Source of the DNA: Ascaphus truei
Lineage: Eukaryota; Chordata; Amphibia; Anura; Ascaphidae
DNA length: 64,000 bases
Direction of reading: 5' to 3'
Assembly (NCBI GenBank): GCA_036426205.1
Contig: WSYH01000145.1
Coordinates: forward strand, 99,928-163,927
Below the pieces are notes generated by a model. It worked only from the letters and a program-made list of their open reading frames with translations. It did no database searches and was not told the DNA's origin. This document shows, in pieces, positions 57,101 to 64,000 of this stretch; within the stretch, counting starts at the first letter, position 1; each line of letters begins with the position of its first letter. The position numbers were made by a program, and so were the translations under genes.

Positions 57101-57540
57101 TAGAGTTAGAGACATACTGAGGCTGGTAAAAAGAAGTGCATCATTTGAGAAGAAGTGAAGTCACAGCAAATATAAATGGTAAAGGCAGCATCACAGCAGT
57201 AATGATGCAGTCTGGTATAGATGATATCCTCCTTTCCAGCATAGTTCAAATGCAGGAATCAGGGCCAGATGGGTTGTCCACTTCTTCTTCACATCTTTTG
57301 TCCTTCCTTTTAAACTTGAGTTGTGCAGTAGTCCTGCCACTTATAATGGGCCACTTTGAATATGGGCTGCAGGCAGCATAAGGCTGTTCTATCTGGGGTT
57401 ATATAGGCCTAAAAAGTCACCTGATAGTGTGGTTCTGTCTGCTTAATTAGCACATCTGAGGCACATTCAAACAGATGGTTTTCTACACAGGGTGTTACCT
57501 GCCTAGGTGGCAACACTTAATTTGATTAGGGGTAGACAGA
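54145..57540 (-). mobile_element. L2-clade LINE, copy B (cleanest)
   Basis: It begins abruptly inside the 3' part of the gene at about 54145, lacking the 3' end and tail, and extends through RT and endonuclease to an upstream region ending in a minisatellite. The abrupt start equals copy A position about 46634 and shares only 'atacaaag' at the join. Confidence 0.85.
54150..56954 (-). pseudogene. L2 endonuclease-reverse transcriptase, copy B
   Basis: An open frame of 662 codons (56954-54966) starts [16 protein letters not shown]. It encodes an APE-type endonuclease: [17 protein letters not shown] with the catalytic Glu, [18 protein letters not shown] and HHLDLVF. RT follows: [31 protein letters not shown] and [13 protein letters not shown] with the motif A Asp. 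A frameshift at about 54966 moves the frame to [12 protein letters not shown] and YADDTQIY (motif C), and another near 54800 to the thumb, cut off at about 54150. The enzyme nicks DNA and reverse-transcribes its own mRNA. Two frameshifts and the missing C terminus make it inactive as assembled. Confidence 0.9.
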
Positions 57541-57556
57541 AAACAACATTCAAATA

Positions 57557-57950
57557 TGGTTTTTACCTAGCATTGGGTCACTTGCATATATATAATACAC
57601 ACAGCAAAGGCTTCAATGAGGATATAGAGATGGTTTTTACCTAGCATTGGGTCACTTGCATATATATAATACACACAGCAAAGGCTTCAATGAGGATATA
57701 GAGATGGTTTTTACCTACTGTAGCATTGGGTCACTTGCATATATATATAATACACACAGCAAAGGCTTCAATGAGGATATAAAGATGGTTTTTACCTAGC
57801 ATTGGGTCACTTGCATATATAAAATACACACAGCAAAGGCTTCAATGAGGATATAGAGATGGTTTTTACCTAGCATTGGGTCACTTGCATATATATAATA
57901 CACACAGCAAAGGCTTCAATGAGGATATAGAGAGGGTTTTTACCTGAGGA
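57557..57950. repeat. 74-bp minisatellite, copy B
   Basis: About five units of 74 bp (starts at 57557, 57631, 57705, about 57786 and on) each contain 'tggtttttacctagcattgg' and 'aaaggcttcaatgaggat'. It lies upstream of the L2 gene, between duplicated segments at 57311 and 57990 that share 'cagtagtcctgccacttata'. It may be the L2 promoter region or a separate inserted repeat. Confidence 0.92.
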
Positions 57951-58072
57951 GAGAAGAAGGATAAGATCCATTAGGGTAAGAGTTCCTTCCTTTTAAACTT
58001 GAGTTGTTCAGTAGTCCTGCCACTTATAATGGGCCACTTTGAATATGGGCTGCACTGTTTTTTAAATTCATT

Positions 58073-58125
58073 GATATCAGAACAATTCCGTTTGATTCTC
58101 AGAAACTGGCTAATGGATAATACAA
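58073..58125 (-). other. Inverted PLE fragment at the right edge of the L2 block
   Basis: 'aaattcattgatatcagaac' and 'gaaactggctaatgg' are the reverse complement of PLE coding sequence at 46060-46115. The L2 element is therefore flanked on both sides by the same PLE segment in inverted orientation. Confidence 0.85.
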
Positions 58126-58850
58126 GAACAGTATTAAAACAGCTTATCACAGGGCCCTTACCACATCAAGGGCTACACTACAGACCAACCGCTTGAAAGA
58201 CAATCCAAATAAGGAGATAAGGTGTATAAAATCTTACAATGTGCAATGGAAAGAAATTAACTCAATTTTCGGTAGGCATTGGCACATGCTACTCAATGAC
58301 AGTGACCTAAAAAAAAGTCTTAAGGACACGTCCAAACATCACTTGGAGGAGGTCAAAAAACCTAAAGACATTTTGGTTAGTAGTAATTTTTCCAGAACAA
58401 ACACTACAACATCATGGCTGGGTAAACAAACTATTTTACATTTTAAGCTGTTACAAGTGCCACAAATGTAGAGCCTGTGATTCTGTTACTAATAGCAAAA
58501 CGTTCGGTAATTTTGATGGGAGTAAAACATTCCACCTCAAACAGTTCATAAACTGTAAATCAGTTGGCATTATTTACCTTGCCACCTGTGTGTGTGGTTT
58601 AAAGTATGTAGGGAAAACAAGGAGGGTATATAGAAGGAGAATTTTAGAACATCTGGGTCCAATAAGAAATCTTATGGATACCCCTTTGTCACATTACATT
58701 AGAAATAAACATGGCGGTGATACAAAATATGTAACTTTCCAGGGCATAGACCATATCCCATAGAACAACCTAAAGACTTAGGGAACAACCTAAAGGCTTA
58801 GGTACTGGGACCTGCACCTTGAAACTTACCCCGATACGTGATCCCAATTT
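58126..58850 (+). pseudogene. PLE C-terminal zinc-finger + GIY-YIG, copy B
   Basis: Forward coding resumes with KEIRCIKSYNVQWKEI, FGRHWHMLLNDSDLKK and KPKDILVSSNFSRTNTT. After a frameshift near 58440, a CYKCHKCRAC zinc finger, GIIYLATCVCGLKYVGKT (GIY-YIG core) and RRRILEHLG follow. A short YWDLHLETYP piece near 58800 resembles the C-terminal end of the family. This is the missing C terminus of the RT at 44.6-46.05 kb. The nuclease would nick the target. Frameshifts and stops make it a pseudogene. Confidence 0.85.
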
Positions 58851-59092
58851 GCACTGCTGTCCTCGGCAGTATGGGCAGCACTGACTTGCTCTCCACTTGC
58901 TACCAGTTTTAAATCCCCCGCTGTTGCTTAACTTCAAACAGCTCTAGCCAACCTTGCACACACAGGCCCTTATGCTGACTCAGCTCTTCCTTTACAGGGA
59001 CTCTGCCAATTCCATTCCAACACACATCTTTCACAAAGAATATCAGGTCCAGAATTACTCTGTTGAGGCTGGGGAGAAGGTGTATTTATACC
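58851..59092. other. Non-coding between PLE and LTR
   Basis: A C-rich segment is shared almost exactly by copies A (about 51225-51461) and C (about 61190-61432). It is probably PLE 3' sequence or the former insertion target. Confidence 0.4.
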
Positions 59093-59302
59093 TGTAACAA
59101 GGTCTTATCCCTGTTAACAGGCTTGCCTCTAATCCAGCTGTGTGCTGGTTAATTGCACAGCTGCAATCAACCACTCCACCTGCCTAATCACAGCTCTGTG
59201 AAAAAGCTCATTTCCCAGAAACAGGAAGGAGATTTTCCTCAGTACACAAGGGTGCTGACAAGAGGGAAGAGGTCTTGAGCAGAAAGGCTCTGCTGAGATC
59301 AA
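59093..59302 (+). repeat. LTR, copy B, first part
   Basis: It begins TGTAACAAGG and runs to the insertion site TCTGCTGAGATCAA (59289-59302). The second half of the LTR is absent here because the sequence jumps to copy C after the palindrome. Confidence 0.8.
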
Positions 59303-60520
59303 AAGAAAATAAAATAACTGCGCCAACCGTATAAAATGGATTCAAAGTTCAGTCCCTTCTGGAGTAAAGTCCTGCTGCCAGAGTCTCTGTAAGAGGTGAT
59401 TCAACAACCTCTTGATTGTTACAGAAGAGTAAAGAAGGGGGGATCCTCCGGCGCGATGTCTTACTCAGGTTTCCAGGACACATGCAATGTAAACAGACAG
59501 AGGGACCACAATCAGGAAGGGTTAAACATAATGGTATGCTGGAGATATGGTGTTAAGGAAGCACACTTACATTAAAACCTCTATATCCACCTTGAGTATG
59601 GTGTGTGTTTCACAGAACAACCTCAGAGAAAGGGGAGAGACAGAAAAAACATAGTATAACACCGTTTTTATTTAACAAAATTGATTAAAAAGAGATTGCC
59701 AACTCACAAGCGACCATTAAAAAATGGCATGGAATGGTGAAGTTTTCAGTCTCTGCCTGGACTGCCTCCCAGATGGTTAGGTGTCCGCGTGGAGTCTGTC
59801 CCAGTAATATGAAGCATGCAGTGTGTCCGCTTGGGGGAGGATCGGGTGGTTCGTCCAACTTGTGCACAGCCTGGTCTCTCACGTCACTGAGGAAGCTTTA
59901 GCGAAACGCGTCTGACGGCTTTTTGGTCCTCGCAAGCCACCATACCCAGAAAGAAAGTGAAATCCACAGCTACAAACATCTTCGCCGAAGCGCATGCGCA
60001 TGCGCGGACGGCAGCAACGGAAGCAGCAGCAGCACAGTGGGGAAGTCTGACGACCGGGAGGAAGACCAGGCTGTGCACAAGTCTGGATGAACCACCCGAT
60101 CCTCACCCGTACCACTGAATTGCCTTCATCATCTACTGGGACAGACTCCACGCGGACACCTAACCCTCTGGGAGGCAGTCCAGGCAGAGACTGAAAACTT
60201 CACCATTCCATGCCATTTTTTAATGGTCGCTTGTGAGTTGGCAATCTCTTTTTAATCAATTTTGTTAAATAAAAACGGTGTTATACTATGTTTTTTCTGT
60301 CTCTCCCCTTTCTCTGAGGTTGTTCTGTGGAACACACACCATACTCAAGGTGGATATAGAGGTTTTAATGTAAGTGTGCTTCCTTAACACCATATCTCCA
60401 GCATACCATTGTGTTTAACCCTTCCTGATTGTGGTCCCTCTGTCTGTTTATATTGCATGTGTCCTGGAAACCTGAGTAAGACATCGCGCCGGAGGATCCC
60501 CCCTTCTTTACTCTTCTGTA
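59303..60520. mobile_element. PLE-derived palindromic element, copy B
   Basis: A short unpaired left end (59303-59419) precedes two inverted arms, 59420-59878 and 60061-60520, about 460 bp each and nearly identical. The 180-bp loop holds one hammerhead-like motif and 'agcgcatgcgcatgcgcgg'. No protein is encoded. The ~14-bp target duplication seen in copy C points to target-primed insertion rather than a cut-and-paste transposase. I infer two PLE terminal repeats joined head to head. Confidence 0.75.
59882..59917 (+). ncRNA. Hammerhead ribozyme-like motif in the palindrome loop
   Basis: Helix I CGTCA/TGACG is perfect (59882-59886 with 59913-59917). The core CTGAGGA keeps every invariant base (position 7 may vary). 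An extra A, a two-pair helix II GC/GC with loop TTTA, GAAA (59903-59906), self-complementary ACGCGT as helix III and C17 follow. The very short helix II and extra A are unusual. Confidence 0.62.
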
Positions 60521-60529
60521 CTCCACAAG

Positions 60530-61189
60530 AGCATACAGACCAACCGCTTGAAAGACATCCAAATAGGAGATAAGGTGTATAAAATCTTACAATGTGCAAT
60601 GGAAAGAAATTAACTCAATTTTCGGTAGGCATTGGCACATGCACTCAATGACAGTGACCTAAAAAAAAGTCTAAGGACACTCCACATCACTTGGAGGAGG
60701 TCAAAAACCTAAAGACATTTTGGTTAGTAGTATATTTTTCCACAACAAACACTACAACATCATGGCTGGGTAAACAAACTATTTACATTTTAAGTGCTGT
60801 TACAAGTGCCACAAATGTAGAGCCGTGTGATTCTGTTACTAATAGCACAATTCGGTAATTTTGATGGATAAAACATTCCCTACCAGTTCAAACATTCATA
60901 AACTGTAACAGTTGGCATTATTTACCTTGCCACCTGTGTGTGTGTTTAAAGTATGTAGGGAAAACAAGGAGGGTATATAGAAGGAGAATTTAGAACATCT
61001 GGGTCCATAAGAAATCTTATGGATACCCCTTTGTCACATTACATTGAAAATAAACATGGCGGTGTACAAAATATGTAACTTTCCAGGGCATAACCATATC
61101 CCATAGAAAAACCTAAACTTAGGGAACAACCTAAAGGCTTAGGTACTGGGACCTGCACCTGAAACTACCCCGATAACGTGACCCAATTT
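60530..61189 (+). pseudogene. PLE C-terminal GIY-YIG region, copy C
   Basis: It starts abruptly at sequence equivalent to 58180 and runs through the zinc-finger and GIY-YIG segments. Many one-base deletions break it, and no long frame remains. Confidence 0.75.
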
Positions 61190-61636
61190 GCACTGCTGTC
61201 CTCGGCAGTATGGGCAGCACTGACTTGCTCTCCACTTGCTACCAGTTTTAAATCCCCACCCTGTTGCTTAACTTCAAACAGCTCTACCAACCTTGCACAC
61301 ACAGGCCCTTTATGCTGCTGCTCAGTCCTCTTCCTTTACAGGGACTCTGCCAATTCCATTCCAACACACATCTTTCACAGAATATCAGGTCCAGAATTAC
61401 TCTGTTAGGCTGGGGAGAAGTGTATTTATACCTGTAACAGGTCTTATCTCACTGTTAACAGGCTTGCCTCTAATCCAGCTTGTGGCTGTTAATTGCACAG
61501 CTGCAATCAACCACTCCACCTGCCTATCACACACTCTGTGAAAAGTCTCTTCCCAAACAGGAAGGAGTTTCCTCAGTACACAAGGGTGCTGACAAGAGGG
61601 AAGAGGTCTTGAGCAGAAAGGCTCTGCTGAGATCAA

Positions 61637-62828
61637 AAGAAAATAAAATAACTGTACTCCCGCGCAACCTATAAAATGGATTACAAGTTCAGTCCCTTCT
61701 GGAGTAAGTCCTGCTCCCAGAGTCTCTGTAAGAGGGTGATTCACAACCTCTTGATTGTTACAGAAGAGTAAAGAAGGGGGGATCCTCCGCGCATGTCTTA
61801 CTCAGGTTTCCAGGACACAGCAATGTAAACAGACGAGGACCACAATCAGGAAGGGTTAAACTAATGGTATGCTGGAGATATGGTGTTAAGAAGCACACTT
61901 ACATTAAAACCTCTATATCCACCTTGAGTAGGGTGTGTGTTCACAGAACACCTCAGAGAAAGGGGAGAGACAGAAAAACATAGTATAAACACCGTTTTTA
62001 TTTAACAAATGATTAAAAAGAGATTGCCAACTCACAAGCGACCATTAAAAAATGGCATGGAATGGTGAATTTTCAGTCTCTGCCTGGACTGCCTCCCAGA
62101 TGGTTAGGTGTCCCCGCGTGGAGTCGGTCCCAGTAGATGATGAAGGCATGCAGTGTACGGGTGAGGATCGGGTGGTTCGTCCAGACTTGTGCACAGCCTG
62201 GTCTCTTACGTCACTGAGGAAGCTTTAGCGAAACGCGTCTGACGGCTTTTTGGTCCTCGCAAGCCACCATACCCAGGAAGAAAGTGAAATCCCGCTAGTC
62301 AAACATCTTCGCCAGCGCATGCGCATGCGCGGACGCAGCAACGGCAGCACAAGTGGGGATCTGACGACCGGAGGGAAGACCAGGCTGTGCACAAGTCTGG
62401 ATGACCACCCGATCCTCACCCGTACCACTGAATTGCCTTCATCATCTACTGGGACAGACTCCACGCGGACACCTAACCATCTGGGAGGCACGTCCAGGCA
62501 GAGACTGAAAACTTCACCATTCCTGCCATTTTTTAATGGTCGCTTGTGAGTTGCAATCTTTTTTATCAATTTTGTTAAATAAAACGGTGTTATCTATGTC
62601 TATGTTTTTTCTGTCTCTCCCCTTTCTCTGAGGTTGTTCTGTGAAATACACACCATACTCAAGGTGGATATAGAGGTTTTAATGTAAGTGTGCTTCCTTA
62701 ACACCATATCTCCAGCATACCATTATGTTTAACCCTTCCTGATTGTGGTCCCTCTGTCTGTTTACATTGCATGTGTCCTGGAAACCTGAGTAAGACATCG
62801 CGCCGGAGGATCCCCCCTTCTTTACTCT
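61637..62828. mobile_element. PLE-derived palindromic element, copy C
   Basis: Arms at about 61757-62207 and 62382-62833 enclose a loop with the hammerhead-like motif. Both insertion borders are present with a clean 14-bp target duplication (61623-61636 and 62829-62842). Confidence 0.8.
62209..62244 (+). ncRNA. Hammerhead ribozyme-like motif, copy C
   Basis: Same design as 59882-59917, with CGTCA/TGACG, CTGAGGA, GAAA (62230-62233), ACGCGT and C17 all intact. Confidence 0.62.
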
Positions 62829-63143
62829 TCTGCTGAGATCAAGACAACCAAAGACCTATATTCCTGGACAGAGGGGACCCGGGAACCTACCAGAGACTGA
62901 CATGAAGGGCCACCTGCTTTAAGGTATCTCTTGAGACTTTGGGGAATAGGGTGGTAATGGGATTATCCCTCCAGCCCTGGAGAAAGGGACTGGGGAAGTA
63001 AGTTAGCCCTTAAACATATGAACATAGGCGTTTGTTGTTTTCATATGTTTTGCTGTGTTAAAAGGGACAGGCGCAATAAAGCCTTATTTTAATTTCACCT
63101 TAAAAACGGTCTCCATTGCATACCTCTGCACACATCTCCTACA

Positions 63144-63849
63144 TATGGTGTCAGACGTTGGGATGAGAGGTGGCCCTTGAAGTTCAAAGGGGCCCCGGAG
63201 ACTGGCTGTGAAATTTTTTGTGCTTTTGCCTGCATAGTTCCTGCAAACAGTCTGAGCAACAAAACCAAAGAAACACATCCAGGCAGCAAAACTGCACTGC
63301 CTGTGAAAAATGTTGTGCTTATTTTCCTGCACGTAGTTCCTGCAAACAGCCTGAGCAACAAAGCAAAGAATCACATGCAGTAGAGACCAGAATTAAAGGG
63401 ATACACATCCAGGCAAGAAAATGACACTGCACTGAAGAAAGCCACAAAATCACAGATGGACTCTTTCCCCAATCCCAAGAGGAGAGAGACAGACTGCTGA
63501 AGCAGGTAAACCTTACTTGCCTATCACAATAATGTGTAATATGGTTGTTGAAAAAGGGGCTTTGCCTTCCAGCCGTAGTCAGGGTTCAAGGAGTGAATTA
63601 GCGCTCCAGAGGAGCTAGGCTTTGTTTATTGTTTTTTTTTTTTTTTTTAATTGCGCTGAAGCAGTGAATACAGACAGTGACCCACGAGCGGTACTGATTC
63701 TGGAAGTAAAGGCTGCCACACCGCATAGAACTACCAGCTGTGAATGAAGTATATGCAGAAAAGTGCGAAAATTGATGCAAGACTGTGGTGAAGCAGGGAA
63801 GCTTTTACAGACGGTGACCGACGCAAGGTACTGATTCTGAGAATTTAAA
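63144..63849 (+). other. LTR-element leader, copy C
   Basis: PBS at 63146-63163, then the internally duplicated leader and a poly-T tract (63632-63648). It is collinear with the leader at 21474-22167, so this element belongs to the same LTR family. Confidence 0.75.
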
Positions 63850-63972
63850 ATGGCCGCCCAGCTGAAGTCAAATACAGACTCTGCAAAAATGGGGAAGAAA
63901 ATGTGTTCCTGGTGTAAAGAACCCCACCACACGGAGCAGTGTCCCTTCAGGCCTTATTCAGATGATGAGTGA
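63850..63972 (+). CDS. Short frame with CCHC-like zinc knuckle (possible Gag start)
   Basis: ATG 63850 opens a 40-codon frame. It begins MAAQLKSNT, almost the same as the coiled-coil ORF at 22168, and then carries CSWCKEPHHTEQC. This resembles a retroviral-type CCHC zinc knuckle (C-X2-C-X3/4-H-X3/4-C) with one residue fewer than the usual spacing. TGA follows at 63970. A real Gag knuckle normally lies at the C terminus, so this may be a truncated or spliced product, or a frame broken by sequence error. The window ends 28 bases later. Confidence 0.45.
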   Translation: MAAQLKSNTDSAKMGKKMCSWCKEPHHTEQCPFRPYSDDE

Positions 63973-64000
63973 ATGCATGCACAGCACTGCTAATATTGTA

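Larger units (their letters stand above)
61433..63143 (+). mobile_element. LTR, copy C, split by the palindromic element
   Basis: The first part 61433-61636 starts TGTAACAGG and ends at TCTGCTGAGATCAA. The second part 62829-63143 restarts with the same 14 bases and ends CTCCTACA. The PBS TGGTGTCAGACGTTGGGA follows at 63146. It is homologous to the LTRs at 20951 and 24354. Confidence 0.85.

Noticed and set aside
57557..57950. Tandem repeat as a CRISPR array
   Set aside because: Units are contiguous 74-bp repeats without unique spacers, in vertebrate DNA.

Overview
The window looks like nuclear DNA of a vertebrate with a large, repeat-filled genome, most likely an anuran amphibian. I infer this from the repeat mix: several Neptune-type Penelope-like elements (PLEs) with GIY-YIG endonuclease, L2-clade LINEs, a Tc1 transposon with long terminal inverted repeats, Ty3/gypsy-type LTR elements, a hAT MITE, a Helitron, and a tRNA-derived SINE with an L2-like tail. 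I could not identify a species. I found no convincing exon of a host gene; nearly all coding sequence belongs to mobile elements, most of it broken.

Layout. 1-9 kb: GA-rich repeat, a decayed Tc1 element (1.84-3.45 kb), AT-rich sequence, a hammerhead-bearing repeat (4.3-4.8 kb), and TA-rich sequence followed by a cluster of NRF1-like sites. 9-15 kb: a decayed minus-strand PLE (RT plus GIY-YIG region), a second PLE fragment on the plus strand, a GC-rich stretch, LTR-like sequence, a broken hammerhead repeat and a SINE. 15-19 kb: PLE terminal repeats with hammerhead-like folds, one pair inverted around a 1.2 kb element, then a head-to-tail dimer (period 403 bp) of a hammerhead-bearing repeat. 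20.95-24.86 kb: a complete LTR element (LTRs, tRNA-Leu-like PBS, PPT, 5-bp target duplication) that has no pol and encodes a broken coiled-coil protein. 25-37 kb: LTR-like repeat, hAT MITE, truncated L2, and a decayed gypsy element interrupted by a 2.4 kb palindrome-rich DNA transposon. 39.1-41.2 kb: a PLE remnant between 453-bp inverted terminal repeats, each with a hammerhead motif. 43.2-43.9 kb: a non-autonomous Helitron. 44.5-64 kb: a PLE interrupted by an inverted PLE/L2 block, followed by an LTR element that carries a large PLE-derived palindrome.

From about 46.2 kb to the end the same nested locus is read about two and a half times (copy A 46.2-54.1, copy B 54.15-60.5, copy C 60.5-64.0). 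A and C are full of one-base indels relative to B. This may be false duplication by the assembler rather than real tandem amplification.

The most interesting theme is self-cleaving RNA. At least thirteen hammerhead-like sites in several sequence families sit in PLE-type terminal repeats or in short tandem repeats resembling animal retrozymes. The RT that could mobilise them is encoded (in decayed form) by PLEs in the same window. Hammerhead motifs in PLEs and in metazoan retrozymes are published; the variants here (an extra A before helix II, a TTGANAA core, one hammerhead in the loop of a ~460-bp palindrome) deserve checking.
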